Shown here: positions 1 through 13,105 of the stretch, piece after piece
Position numbering within the stretch: position 1 is the first letter of the stretch
Layout: the number at the start of each line of letters is the position of its first letter
Assembly (NCBI GenBank): GCA_020055645.1
Contig: CM034546.1
Location: forward strand, 11,966,001 to 12,030,000
DNA from: Tomocerus qinae
Lineage: Eukaryota; Arthropoda; Collembola; Entomobryomorpha; Tomoceridae
Reading direction: 5' to 3'
DNA length: 64,000 nucleotides
Position numbers and translations under genes: made by a program
The notes under the pieces: generated by a model
The model's input: the letters and a program-made list of their open reading frames with translations, nothing else
Databases searched by the model: none
What the model was told of the DNA's origin: nothing

Positions 1-2
1 AT

Positions 3-3000
3 GAAGAAAAAGCATTTTGTTGCGAATTGTGTGGGAAAGGATTTGTTACCGAATATTCACTTCGGTGGCACAAACGAAGACACGCGGCTGCAGCTGCGCC
101 TAAGGATAACGATAAAAGAGTTGCATGCGAAAAATGCGGAAAAACATTTTCAACCCCATCAGGATATAAAGTACACCATATGACTGCCCATGAAAACAAA
201 ACTTATGAATGCACTGTCTGTGGAAAGGTATTTACCAATCAGCCAAATCTTCACATGCACAAAACTATGGTGTGCGAAAAAGACAAAGCAATTCCAAGAG
301 ATTGTCCTATCTGTGGAAAAACATTGGCTAATTATATCTTACTCTCCCATCACAAAACGAATATTCATAAATTTGGAAATCCCACAGAAACTTTTTGCCA
401 CCTGTGCAATAAAACTGTCAAATCCTCCGAAATGTTAGTCATGCATAACAATTCAAAACACACACCAAAAGTAGACCGTGGAAATAAAGGACACAATATT
501 ACTCTAACGTGTGCTGTATGTCAAAGTGCTTTCCACAACAAGAGAAAAATGTTGGAACATTATCGAATGCACAGAGAAGAAAAAACATTCAAATGTAACT
601 CTTGTGAAATGGTTTTCAGATATCCTTATCAGTTTTATGCTCACAGGAAAAAAGATCATCCAGATACATTGGTAATTACTATTTTACTCTATTCAATTTT
701 TTGATGCTATAATAGATTTAAATCATTCATTTATTGTTTAACAGTTAAAAATTTACTGTTTTTACAGAAATATACAAAGATAATTGTGGATTCCGAAGCT
801 GACAAAAAATTTAAGCAAGCTTTCTATGAGGCCCACGCCAATCAGATTATTGAAAAACCTCGCGGTAGAAAAGCACTAACGCTGCCAAACGTCGAAACTC
901 AGAAAATTGTCAATTCCTCAATGGATGGTGGAAATAATGTTAATATTGGTCCAGTTCGCGTTTTCGTCGACTATTACGAAGGGGAAATCTTCACCAGTCC
1001 CCCAAGCGCAACCCATGTTGCTACGAATCCACCAGCTACAAATAGTGACAGAAGTTACGCAGACATTTCGATAGCTAATACATCCGGTAATCACAATATT
1101 TATTTCTCCTATCTAATTTCCAATTAGTCTTCCATTATTACTACGTTAATAAAATATTACCTAAAAATAAAAAAAATAGTTCATTGTTTTTGTAAATCGT
1201 TGCAGGCACTTTTGGAAGTGGTGAGAGTGTCAATTATATCGACATTAGTCCACCAGCTACCGAAATTAATAAAAGTTACCTAGACTTTCTGAAGGCCAAT
1301 GTTTCCGGTAATCAGAAATAATCAGAATATTTATAAATAAAACGTTATTTATTTGGTTAATTTTTTGATCTGCTATATAACAGATAAGTACCATTAGTAA
1401 ATTGGTTTTCCTTTTCCTAATGATTTCTATTGCTGTTTTCTATTAATATATTTCTGTTTCGGCACATTTAGGACAAGAAGAGAGAATGTTAATAGACTGT
1501 CCCAAGGTTGCGACTAATATATATTGCCAAGAAAGGATTGTTGAAGATACTTTTGGAAGAGACCAAAATGTCAGTCATATAACTATAAATCCTCTTGCGA
1601 TAAACCAAACTGACAAAAGTTACGTAGACTTTTCGAGAGCCAATGTTCCCGGTAATCATAATGCTTGTTATTACAAATGAATATTTTTTCGCTTAATTTC
1701 TTGGGCTATTGCCTAGAATTATTTACTTCACCTTTTTCATATTTTCGCTTTTAATTTCATTGCTTCTGTTTTGATAGTTCTAGGACAGGGAGAAAGAATA
1801 CTAGAAGACTGTCCCAATTTTGAATCTGATATATATTGCAAGGAAAAGGAAATTGCTAATGCAAATGTGACAAAGGAGAAAGATTTAATTAAAGAAAATG
1901 TCGGTGATTTAGAAACGGGAATGGATGCGCCCGAAGATGATCTACCTTATCCAACGGATATTGCAGCTTGCGATTATTCGGACAATGAATCACTAGTAGA
2001 AGACAAAAAGCCTTTTATCTGTGTTAAACAAGATCCTTTTGAAAAGCGGTTGGTAGTATTATTAACAAGATTGACAGAATGTTCTTTATGCGAACAAGTC
2101 TTTGCCAATTCGGATGTTTACGAAAATCATAATTGTTCACTAAGCCATAACATGAGACTGCGCGGCACACTCAGAATAGGTAAGAAGAGAGTTGTTACGG
2201 TGAAGAAAGAGAAGATTGAAGAAGAAGAAGTTCCTAAGAAGCAGAAAAAAAGTCGTAAGAAAATAGCAATCAAACGTGAACAATTGTTTTCCTGTCCAAT
2301 TTGCAACGAGAAATTTTCATTTGCTAGTATGTATGTAAAACACAAGCAATTACATAACAAGTCGGCAAATTGTTTACTCTGTACTGAAGGTTATTCGACC
2401 GCCGCGGCATTAGTTAATCATTACGTTTCTGTACACAACGGGGAAATGACTCAAAAATGTCCAATTTGCAGCAAAGCCTATTTGAAGTACAACAAGGCTG
2501 GTTTACGAAAGCATATGAAAATTAAACATAGTACCGAGCCCCCAGAGATAATAAAAAAGGTTAACAGTTTCCCTTGTGATATCTGCGGAGAAAGAATCAA
2601 AGGACCCCAAGAGTTCTCAAAACACTTACTGGGCCACAGCAACGACTTATACAAATGTGTCCTTTGCGAAAAAGAGTTAATTGGGCTAGTGGAGTTGGAA
2701 AAACATTATAACGAGTTACATAATGGAGAAATGCCATTCTCTTGCGAAAAATGTTCTCAAAAATTTCCCATAGAATTCCGGTTACGATTGCACGACAAAC
2801 GGACACATACAGAAGATAAACTCGTACGAGATCCAACAGACGGGAAGTTTGCCTGTAAAGTTTGTGGGAAACGATGCACTACTAAAAGTTACATGAATAA
2901 ACATCTCAAAATTCATGATCCAAAACATGTAAGACCCAGAGTTGTCTGCGAATTATGTGGCAAGTCCTACATTAACAATTACAGTCTAGACATACATAAA

Positions 3001-3447
3001 AGGACCCATACTGGAGAAAAGCCTTTTGCTTGCACTATCTGCCCGGATGTCGCTTTTGCTTCCAAAACGCTACTAAAAGCCCATACTGAAAATATGCACA
3101 AAGAGAAAAGTCATCTTTGTGATATTTGCGGGAAATCCTACAGCCAAAAAAGATATCTTAAGGGTCATCAAGTATATCACCATCCTAAAGTCCATTATAA
3201 TTGCCAATTATGCCCTGCCAAATTTGTCTACGAAGACGCCCTGGAAAAGCACATGGAAATACATGATCCGACAAGACCTTTTGGATGTGATCAATGTAAC
3301 TGTCGCTTCAAATTCACTAGCAATTTGCATTTACATCGCAAAAATGTTCACGAAAAAATGGGCATAAGTTATCCAAAGATTAAAAAGCCAAGAAAAAGGA
3401 AGAAGAAGAAGAGGAGGAGGAAAGTCGAAGAACCAATGAATAATTAA
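3..3447 (+). CDS. Multi-C2H2 zinc-finger protein, 5' partial, five exons visible
   Basis: A probable nuclear DNA- or RNA-binding protein whose 5' end lies before the window. I read exons 3-671, 768-1086, 1206-1307, 1472-1651 and 1784-3447, all with GT/AG borders; together they make 978 codons including the stop. Exon 1 holds seven C2H2-type fingers, the third ending in Cys instead of His. Exons 2-4 encode a finger-free acidic/polar linker. Exon 5 holds 12 good fingers plus one irregular one near 2080-2145, a lysine-rich patch around 2190-2270, and a very basic C-terminal tail near 3385-3430 that resembles a nuclear localisation signal. The three linker introns are all phase 1 and each follows a Ser-Gly or Pro-Gly codon pair. 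Linkers of the TGEKP type are mostly absent, so sequence-specific DNA binding is possible but not shown. No orthologue could be named. Confidence 0.85.
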
Positions 3448-5212
3448 TTTCCATTTTCCAGAGTGAATAAGCAGTAAAATTAAATAATATGCACTAGGTT
3501 CGTTGTCCAGGTTCATCTAATCTTAAAATTATTAATACAAAATCCTTTGGTTTCTATTTTATTTGTTTAGCTGTTTTCAAATGTCATTTTTTAAATTGTT
3601 TTTCCAGATTAATTTATGTGAAAGTATTTTTGTTCCTAGTTAATTAATTGTTGGTTTCATATGATTAATCTATAGTAAAATGAATTGTAAATAATAAGAC
3701 GATTACTGCATTTGATTTTAATTAATCACATTGAGTTATAAAAAGGTTCTTCAAAAATATTTAGTATTCTTGATTTATTTTTTGCCCTGTAAATTAGCAT
3801 ATCAATTCAAAAAAGTTCTAACAAGTATACAACTGGGTTGGCCCAGGTAAAGTTATTATTATGAAAGGTTGCGGTACCTCTACGTGTGGAACTTTATATT
3901 GCTATAAGAATGGTCATAGGACTCTATAATACTCTTAAAAAATTGAAGAGCCCTGTATAAATTATTTATTTTTGTTAATTATTATGGCACATTTCCTTAA
4001 TTTTTAAAAATATTGGTGGAGTATCATCCATGTAGACGTAAACCAGTACAAAACAATAACATAAATCAAACTTATTTTTTTAGAATGAACATAATATATA
4101 TTAGCTTAGGTTACTATCATCAATCATTTCATTAATCTAGAAATATCACCCTGTTCAGCAACAGAAAATAATATCTGCGATTATTATTAACTTTCTGGAA
4201 AAGAAATCATAAGCAATCATAGTGTGTAACTGCCGAATAAGGCCCATTTGGTACCATAGTAGCTCTGAATAAAAAGTTTTATTTAGCTACTTTTGGTTAA
4301 TTACACTTAATGGGGATAGCTATAATGAATTCCTAATGTCAATATTTGGCATAATAGCCCTTCAAATGGAAGCAGGCATAGCAGAAAGGAAACAATCTTA
4401 AAACCGTAATTATTGTTTGCCTACCATCATTTATTATATGCAATGGAGTTAATTTTTTTAATACTAAACTTGGACGTTTTTATCATTAAAATCACCATAA
4501 TATATCAATAACCCCTCTGTAAAGAAAATTATGATATAGGGAATTAAAGTAAATATAATGGAAGTTTTGGTTATCCAGACAGTACATTTATTCGATTATC
4601 TTTGTAAGTCCCATAGATACACACTTTTATAAGTCATTTAATCGCTAATTGGAACATTCTCTACTTACACCCTTTCTCTCTCCGATAGTATTTACTACTA
4701 ATTAGGGTTGGGTATTTAATATTGTACATTTTTTTTGGATTTTCAATAATTAGCATCCCTTATATACACCAGTGGACACAGGCATCTTAGGCTACCCAAA
4801 AGCGAACTCATGGATACGGAAGGCGATAAAACTGTTAGACCGGAGAGTGATATAACTTAAACAAAGTTAATATGAGACAATTTAATGTAAATACCATTTA
4901 ATTTATCGGCATTTTACTCGATTGATTTAACTTTTACCAGTTTTAATTTACCAGTTACCGTTGTAACTCATCCGACCAATCATAATTAAAGCGCACTATA
5001 AGCTCTCAAATTACGTTTTAAATATAGATGTTACAAATTTAGACAATTTGTAACCTCATATCGGCATAATTTAACCCATGCCGCATATGGGTGGGTTGTC
5101 GGTACTTAATTTAATAGGATGGTGGGTAAACGGCGACTTTTCAGCTGCCATAGGTCTCGAAATGCTTAAGCATTGTAGGATAGGACTAGGGCATTGGCTG
5201 GTGTAATGGGTA
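3448..5212. other. Intergenic, AT-rich, nothing recognised
   Basis: This stretch follows the zinc-finger stop codon. I see no open frame with domain signal, no terminal inverted repeats and no RNA gene. It includes the 3' untranslated part of the zinc-finger gene, but I could not place a convincing poly(A) site. Confidence 0.5.
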
Positions 5213-5582
5213 ATTGATTTAACTTAGTTTTATGAATCTATCTCACATAGTATATGATTATTTATTAACCTCTAATGACAGATTTACTCTATATATAATT
5301 ATACTACACAACACAATTTAATAATGTAATTCATATATAACACAATTGTTTTTCTGTTAGTACGAGTGTAGTGATTAATAATCTATATGAGTCGATCCCC
5401 CGGAGGACACAATTTATGTTTCACAATTTATGTATTACCAATTTACTGTCTGTATATTATATTAGAGTCTCTTTTTTCTGTACTGTTTTTTGCTTCTAAT
5501 GTAATATCTCAATTTCCCCTATCTTTACATTTTATGTAAGTTTGGATCAGGGCTCATTACATCCTCGATCACAATGGTCTGC

Positions 5583-5612
5583 TGAATAAATAAATAATAA
5601 TAATAATAATTA
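5583..5612. repeat. AAT/AAAT microsatellite
   Basis: A short run of AAT and AAAT units inside duplication unit A. Confidence 0.8.
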
Positions 5613-6474
5613 AATTCAGTAGCGTTCTGAAGTATTATATGGGGTGGAAAATATGTACATATTATTATATTTTGCCTCATAAGTCCTTCCACCTAGTTTA
5701 TGGTTATTACATCGGGCATTGGGTGACTCCGACTCCATTAGATGTTAAAGACAGTGGTTTTAAAATTAGGTTGCCTACAATACCTACATTAGGTTGAGTG
5801 CTACACACGATACAATAAAATGCTTATATTGTTCATGTTGTGATATGTTATATATGACGTCTTTAAGTTCCTTCACGTTTTCGTTTCATTTTGTTCCATA
5901 AGTGGAGTAGGCATTTATCGATCGGTACATCATAGTGGTGAATTGCATATGTACATCGTTGTATTGAAAGTTTATTTTTTGTTCGAACGCACTTGCCGTG
6001 CAAAGGAATGATTTTACTCCTGTTGCACCAGGATTAGCAGTTCACATTGATTTACAGCCTATTGTTATGTGAGGGATGAGATACAGACAGTAATATTAGT
6101 TTTGTAAAGTGCTTTTCTTTATTTTACGTATGCTTAGAGTTATTACTTAATCGTTGTAGCTAAGTTTATATATTTAAGATTTGGAGTATTTAGAGTGATT
6201 TTATAATGTTGTATCTCAAGGCTTGTTCTATTTATGAGCTAATTTTGTCCTCAACAAGTTCATATAAGACTTTTTGTTCCCTTCCCCAATCCCCATTGCT
6301 GCCAACTACTTGACCTGATTAATTAAATTTTTTCAATGAAAAATTCTCGAATTTGTGGCTAGATACAATTCAAGCATTTGTGGCGGAATAAATGATATTA
6401 TGAGTTAAATAATCTTTTAAAAACAGCGCAATCAAAACTAATTTTACTTTAGACCTGAGAATCATATAATTTTT

Positions 6475-8060
6475 TCAAATTAGGTCAAAAGCCTGACTCG
6501 TCTCACTAGCAGGAATGGTTACTAATTTCATCGTACCACTGCAGAGACTCAACACAAACTTTGGAATAGTGTGGATAGTGAGAGGTTCCTCTAAACCAAT
6601 TCTGAAATGCATTTGCTTGCGGGAAACTTTGAACATTTTTAAATATTTCATCCTCCTACCATTTTCCCATGTAACAAGATTTGTCATCATGACATTGTAG
6701 GCTTCATAGGTTGCGTTCACCACCAACAAAATTGTCAACCAAGCGAGAAATGCGGCACTAGTAACAAAAATCATTCCAATTATAACAACTGGAGGTAGGC
6801 TAAACTTTATCATGGTGACCCAAGAAACCATTAAATATCTTGTCAACACTGATTGAATCGGCGCTAATGCAGTACCAAAGATTTGTTGCGCATACTGCAT
6901 GATATATTTATACATGTTGTTGTATTTAATGATAATCCACGCAGAGTTGCGAACAACTTGATGTGATCTGTAGATTTGGCGTCCTTGACTGAAATAAGTT
7001 AATAAAAGTCCCCATTAAATGTCTTTCAGAGAAAATAACTGACTCGTAAGTAAACAGAAAAACTAAAGGAGCTTACATCAACTCATTTTTCAAAGCTTTA
7101 ATAACTTCATACAAAAGTAGAAGCATCTCAAGGCCAATGCTGTTTATGCAGCATGCGGAAGTTCCGATCCAAAAAATGAATATTCCCAAGAAAATTAGTA
7201 TAGGTGAATGTTGATATTCTCTTGGGAGATCTACGTAAGGGAAAAGCTAAGTTAATAAGACTTAATAATTATTACAATCTCCTTAAACATACAAGATAGT
7301 TGAAAGATTTACTTCAATACTTGTAGAGGAAATTCTATTGTATCTTAGGATTATTATTCTTAAGATTATTTTAAGTAGATTCGGCGATGAACAAAGTTTG
7401 TAACAATAACATCATTGTCAAATTGTATATTCTACCTTTCATGTATTTGAAGATGGCAGACATCAAAAAAATTACGCCACATGCTAGCGGAGTAAAATAT
7501 ATTCCCCTCAACACTCGAATTAAAGGTTTATTGAAAGTTTTCTCTTTAGTGGTAACGAAGTTTGCTGCATAATTAATTTGTACTGCATTATTACTCAATC
7601 TACTAAATATATTTAATTTACTGTTTCGAATCAATAGAAAATTTTTACCTTCAAAGTTGTAAAGACTGCGTAGCAAGTTTGTTACCAGTACAGCAAAGTC
7701 CTCTGAACATTTAATCCACATAATTAGTGACAAGAATATAAACCAAGATATACAAGTCAAAGTCATGATCCGAATTTGTCTCGACGGTTGACCACCTTCC
7801 GTTGATAGTCTAACGAACTTAATCGTTAACATAATGGCCAGTGTGAAGATTGCTATTGCAACGCAATATAAAAACGGCAGTTTTCTTCTGTCCACTTTTA
7901 TCGAATAATCTTCTTTGTTCCATTGGAACAGACATACTCCTAATATGGACCCCAGATTAAAGATCCGTTCCAATTCTTCGAAAACCCCTTCTGGAATTAA
8001 ATATATTTTCTTTTTTTCTTCATTGGCCGCAGAAATCCTGCAACCAGAATTCGATACCAT
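6475..8060 (-). CDS. Gustatory/odorant-receptor-like multi-pass membrane protein, copy A
   Basis: Four exons on the minus strand: 8060-7649, 7564-7436, 7230-7077 and 6988-6475. Border phases are 1, 1 and 2, and the total of 1209 nt gives 402 residues plus a stop, the usual length of an arthropod gustatory receptor. Hydrophobic segments lie in exon 1 (about residues 64-85 and 100-122), exon 2 (about 155-175), exon 3 (one or two) and exon 4 (after the LPPVVIIGM motif). The N-terminus is charged and has no signal peptide, as in Gr/Or proteins with a cytoplasmic N-terminus. The classic C-terminal TYhhhhhQF signature is not seen, so the family call rests on size, topology, exon phases and the tandem copy. 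It would be a ligand-gated channel subunit in sensory-neuron membranes. An unrelated many-TM family is the alternative. Confidence 0.6.
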
Positions 8061-8875
8061 TGCCCAAATGTTTCCTTACCAATGTGGCATAGGTAATAGT
8101 AGCTTCGTTCGCAGAGTATACAATCTTTTCTCTCTTTATACTACGTATTCAATAAAGTATTCATTTTCCTACCAAACAAAGTGTATATTCACTTTACAAC
8201 GTAAAGGCAATCCATAAAATGTCCCAATAGGAATTAAGAGCATACAATAGCGTTGTCACGTTGCCATATACTAGTGGAGATGCTAATCTCCAACGTGGCA
8301 TGAAAACTAACATTCCACAAAATAAAGCAAATAAGTTTAGTCTACAAGTAAAGTAGTTTTATTCCTTTTCCTCTTTATCTGTTGCAAAAGCCCTCTAACT
8401 AAAACGAATTCATCACCATTGCACAAAATTATAGGTTCTTGCCCATATAGTGGCACCGACTGGTAATTTTATTCGTTGAGTAGTACAAACCCGTCATAGT
8501 CATACATAACCTTTAGTACGAAACGTTCCTTTAAACTACGTATTCACATTCACATGCCCTTAAATTATTTATTTCTTGAACAATCCAATCCAATATTCTA
8601 ATAGCTTTACAACTTGTAAGCAATCAATAAAATATCCCAATAACGATAAAGTATGTACAATGCTAGCATAGTCTCACGTTGTCCAATACTTAGGCAGAGG
8701 ATTTACCCCAGCAGGGAGAGAAAAATATTCAGGGAAAAGCTAGCAAGAAGAAAAACAAGTGATCTATTATTTAGTATTGTTTATTTAGTTTTACGACTCA
8801 GTCCGGAATGGGCATAGTATTCTTTACTAGCTTAACTCGTCTCCAGAAAGTAACAGCATAGTACACCATGAAGAA

Positions 8876-9726
8876 CAGGGTTGTAGGTCAGGTTTTTTAT
8901 GGGTTAGGGTTTTTTGGTAAAAAGTTTTTTCCAAAGAACGACAAAATAAGCAAATAAGAGCTACGCCCGAATATGTCTGGTTTCTTATATTATTTTGGTT
9001 GCGTCTCCCCTAAATTTCTAAATACGTGACGTGGCTATATATCTAGTTGGATACTACATACTAACTTTCCATGGAAACTAACTTATTTATGACTCACTGT
9101 ATGCCATTAATAGTATAATATGTATATTAGGTCATTAGGTCGTATACTGAAACAATACATGCTTTTAAATAACCAATGCAACAATCCCTTAAGATAAAAT
9201 CCAACAGTTATTAGTTACTTAAACAGTGATTCATGACTATAGTAATTTGAATACATTGAGCTATCTGTATATATTGTTTAAATATCGGAACACTCAAACT
9301 ATAACCAATAAGGATTGCCTAACGCAGTGCAAAAAGCTAACCTAGCTACGCGTGTTCTCAACACAAAAATTCATAAAATCGTTAGGAAAAATCTAAAAGT
9401 TTTTAGAATTGTATAATTGAAGAGTGTACAGCCTAACTGTAAAATGGGAAAATTGAAACTGGAGAATTGACCATATAAATTAACAGAGTTTTTATTTACA
9501 AGTTAGAGATGTGATGTGTAGATATCTAAGGACAAGAGGCAAGTGCACACAGATTACAGGTAAGTCATAGGTATTTATTTATAACCTTATACATTGACAT
9601 AATTACCTTCAACATTTAGATAGGGTTTGACCCTGTTGGCCATGTCTTTTAGAATCTGCCTTTCAGACATAATACGTGCATGCATACATATATACATTTT
9701 TTTTATTTGTGAAGCAGTATGCAGTA
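8876..9726. other. Spacer between duplication units, nothing recognised
   Basis: About 850 bases between the two duplicated units. I see no gene, no RNA and no clear transposon end. Confidence 0.5.
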
Positions 9727-10157
9727 AATTGATTTAACTTAATTTTATGAATCTATCCCACATAGAACATGATTCTTGATCATTGCCTCTATATAATGAT
9801 GGCTTTACTCTTTATAATTATACTATACAATTTAATAATATATTCACTTATAAAATTAAATTCAGCAGCGTTCTGAAGTATTATATGAGTTGAAAAATAT
9901 TTAAATATTATATTTTGCCTGCTTCTAGTCCTTCCACCTAGTTTATGGTTATTACATTGGGCATTGAGTGACTTCATGGGGCTGTATGTAACTCTATTAG
10001 ATGTTGGAGACAGCGGTTTTAACATTAGGTTGCCTACAATGTTAGGGTAATACACACCCATGGCATATGTTCACGTCATTCCTCCACGCTTTCATTTCCT
10101 TTTATTTCATAGTGGAGTGGGCATTTATCGATTGAATTGAAACATCAGTGGTGAATT

Positions 10158-10250
10158 AATGTTTTTAATATTGTACCCCAACGCATACCTTTATGTGCTA
10201 AATTTAGTACATAGTTGTACTATGCGTTGGGGTACACTATCGAAAACATT
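10158..10250. mobile_element. 93-bp palindromic MITE
   Basis: The ends are inverted repeats of about 30 bp: both begin AATGTTTT, and the inner 15 bases (GTACCCCAACGCATA) are identical. The matching place in unit A reads straight through from GTGGTGAATT to GCATATGTAC, so this is an insertion. The target duplication is short and unclear. Confidence 0.75.
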
Positions 10251-10536
10251 TTTTGCATATGTACATTGTTGTATTCGAAGTTTCATTTATTTACAACCTA
10301 CTATTATTATGTGAGGGATGAGATACAGACAGTAATAGTTTGGTGAAGGGCCTTTCTTTGTTTTACGAATATGCTTAGAGTTAATAATTAATCGTTGTAT
10401 ACTTAGCTAAAATATATTTAAGATTTGGAGTATTTATAGTGAATTTATAATATTTTTTCGCAATAGCTAGAAGCATTAAGTTTGGATAAAAATTGTGTCT
10501 ACTTAGACTTCTATTTATATGGTGAGTCATATTTTT

Positions 10537-12147
10537 TCAAATTAAATCAAAAGCCTGACTCGTCTCACCAGCAGGGATGGTTGCTATTTTCATCGTACCA
10601 CTGCAGAGACACAAATGCAGCACAAATGTTGGGATACTATGAATAGTGAGAGGTTCCTCTAAACCAAATCTGAAATGCATTTGCATGCGAGAAACTTTGA
10701 ACATTTTCAAATATTTCATTCTCCTACCATTTTCCCAGGTGACAAGATTTTTCATCATGACATTGTACGCATCGTAGACTGCGTTCACGACCAACAAAGT
10801 TGTCAACCAAAGGAGAAAAAGGGATAGAGTGCCAAAAATCATTCCAATTATTACAACTGGAGGTAGGTTTAGCTTAATCATGGCGACCCAAGAAACCATT
10901 ACAAATCTTGTCAACACTGATTGAATAGGTGCTGATATCGAACCAAAGATTTGTTGAATATACTGCAGGATATACTTATATATGTTGTTATATTTAATGA
11001 TAGTCCCCGCGGAATTGCGTACAACTTGATGTGATTTGTAGCTTTGGCGTCCTTGACTGAAATAAGTTAAATAAAAGTACCCATTATATCTCTTTTCGGA
11101 GAAAATAAATAGCTTATAAAAGCATAGAGCGAATCTAAAATTAAAGGAACGTACATCAACTCATTTTTTAAAGCCTTAGCAACTTCATACGAAAGTAGAA
11201 GCAGCGCAAGGCCAATCATGTTTATGGAACATGAGGAGGTTCCGATCCAATAAATGAATATTCCCAAGAAAATGAGTAAAGGTGACTGTTGGTATTCCCT
11301 TGGGAGATCTACGTAAATAAAACGCTGTATCATAAGTTAGTAACGTCTAAAAATTATTACAATCTCCTTAAACCTGACAAAATAGTAGAAGGATTTACTT
11401 GAATACTTATAGAAGAAATTTGATAATATCTTAAATATTTTCTTTAGTACAATCTGAGATGAAGTATGTGACAATATCATTGTCAAATTGTATATCTTAC
11501 CTTTCATGTATTTGAAGATGGCAGACATCAAAAAAGCGAAGCCAAATGCTAGCGGACTGACATATATTCCCTTCATTACTCGAATCAAAGGTTTGTTGAA
11601 TGTTTTCTCTTTGATGGTCACGAAGTTAAAATAAATTATATAAATTTATTATATAAATATAAATTTGTACTGCATCATTATTCAATCTACTAAATATATT
11701 TAGTTTATTGTTTCAAACGAACAGAAAATTTATACCTTCAAAGTTGTGAAGAATGTGTAGCAAGTTTGTTACTAGTACAGCAAAGTCTTCTGAACATTTA
11801 ATCCACATAATTAGGGTCAAGAATATTAACCATGATACACAAGTCAAAGTCATGATCCGAATTTGTCTCGAAGATGCACCACCTTCCGTTGACAATGTAA
11901 CGAATTTGATCGTTAGCATAATGGCCAGTGTGAAGATCGTTATTGCGACGCAATATAAAAATGGCAATTTCCTTTTATTCACTTTTATCGAATAATCTTC
12001 TTTGTTCCATTTGAACAGACATACTCCTAATATGGACCCCAGTTTAAAGATCTGTTCCAATTCTTCGAAAACCCCTTCTGGAATTAAATATATTTTCTTT
12101 TTTTCTTCATTGTCTGCAGAAGTCTTCGAACCAGAATTAAACACCAT
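10537..12147 (-). pseudogene. Gustatory/odorant-receptor-like protein, copy B, probably splice-defective
   Basis: Same four-exon layout as copy A: exon 1 12147-11736 (412 nt, same as A), exon 2 about 11628-11501, exon 3 11308-11155 (154 nt, same as A) and exon 4 11056-10537. All exons stay open and the hydrophobic segments are kept. The acceptor of intron 1 is the problem. Copy A uses TATGCAG just before exon 2; in copy B that spot is replaced by an AT-only stretch and no AG remains directly before the exon. The nearest upstream AG (in GATGCAGTAC) leads quickly into an in-frame stop. Unless a distant site is used, the mRNA would be cut short. The loss may be recent, because the rest of the frame is undamaged. 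Confidence 0.6.
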
Positions 12148-12466
12148 TGCCCAAAAGTTTCATTACCATGTGGCAAGTAATATTATAGCTTCGTTCGCCG
12201 AGTATACAATCTTTTCTCTTTTTATACTACGTATTAAATAAAGTATTCATTTTCCTACCAAACAAAATATATATTCACTTTACAACGTAAAGGCAATCCA
12301 TAAAATGTCCCAATAGGAATGAAGAGCAATAAGAGCATGCAACAGCGTAGTCACGTTGTCATATACTAGTGGAGATACTAATCTCCAACGTTGTAAATGT
12401 GAAAACTCTACTAAATAAAGCAAATAAGCTTAGACTATATTCTCCTTTCACTTTATTTGTCGCAAA

Positions 12467-12656
12467 CAGGGTAGAAAATACCACTTACCAGTGGTAAGTG
12501 GTTTTTAATGGTATTTAGCGTTAAATACCACTACCTAAAACAAAGTGGCTGTCTAATCAATCGCTAAAATTTACCATTTTTACCATGAAGGGCATTTTTA
12601 CCACTGTGATGATGGTAAAAAAGGCTAAAAAGTGGTAAATTTTGTACACTGCACTG
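12467..12656. mobile_element. hAT-like MITE, 190 bp, target duplication GTCGCAAA
   Basis: It starts CAGGG and ends CACTG (CAGTG on the other strand), and is flanked by perfect 8-bp repeats GTCGCAAA at 12459-12466 and 12657-12664. The matching site in unit A (around 8375) has one such sequence and no insert. An 8-bp duplication with CAG-G/T-G ends is typical of the hAT superfamily. The inside is made of diverged repeats of TTTACCA/GGTAAA type. Confidence 0.9.
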
Positions 12657-13105
12657 GTCGCAAAAGCCCAAAAAACTAGAATTCATCACCATTGCACAAC
12701 ATTGTACTTGGCACCGACTGGTAAGTTTATTCGTAGAGTAGAACAAACTTGTTATAACTTTTAGTACGAAACTTTCCTTTAAACTACAAATTTACATGCC
12801 CTGAAATTATTTATTTGTTAAACAATCCAATATTCTAATAGCTTTACAACTTGTAAGCAATCCATAAATTATCCTAATAACGATAGAGTACAATAAAATA
12901 GCATACTCACGTTGTTCTATACTAAAGCAGAGGGTTTAGCCCAACATCAAGAAAAAACATTCAGGGAAAAGAAAGTAAAAAGAGAAACAATTGATTTATT
13001 ATTTTAGTATACTTTATTTAGTGTTATGACTCGGTGTGGAATCGTATTCTTTACTAGCTTAACTCGTCCCTTGATGGTGACAGCATAGTACAGTATAGAG
13101 AAATA

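Larger units (their letters stand above)
5213..8875. repeat. Segmental duplication, unit A
   Basis: This block is repeated in the same orientation at 9727-13105. The matched stretch starts near AATTGATTTAACTTAGTTTT and ends near the motif TTCTTTACTAGCTTAACTCG. It contains a whole chemoreceptor gene plus about 1.2 kb on its 3' side and 0.8 kb on its 5' side, so the gene was copied with its flanks by a genomic duplication and not by retroposition. Unit A lacks the MITE insertions present in unit B and therefore shows the empty sites. Confidence 0.8.
9727..13105. repeat. Segmental duplication, unit B
   Basis: The second copy of the block at 5213-8875, same orientation, carrying the second chemoreceptor gene. 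Relative to unit A it has gained a 93-bp palindromic element at 10158-10250 and a 190-bp hAT-like MITE at 12467-12656, and it carries an AT-rich change inside the gene near 11629-11668. Confidence 0.8.
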
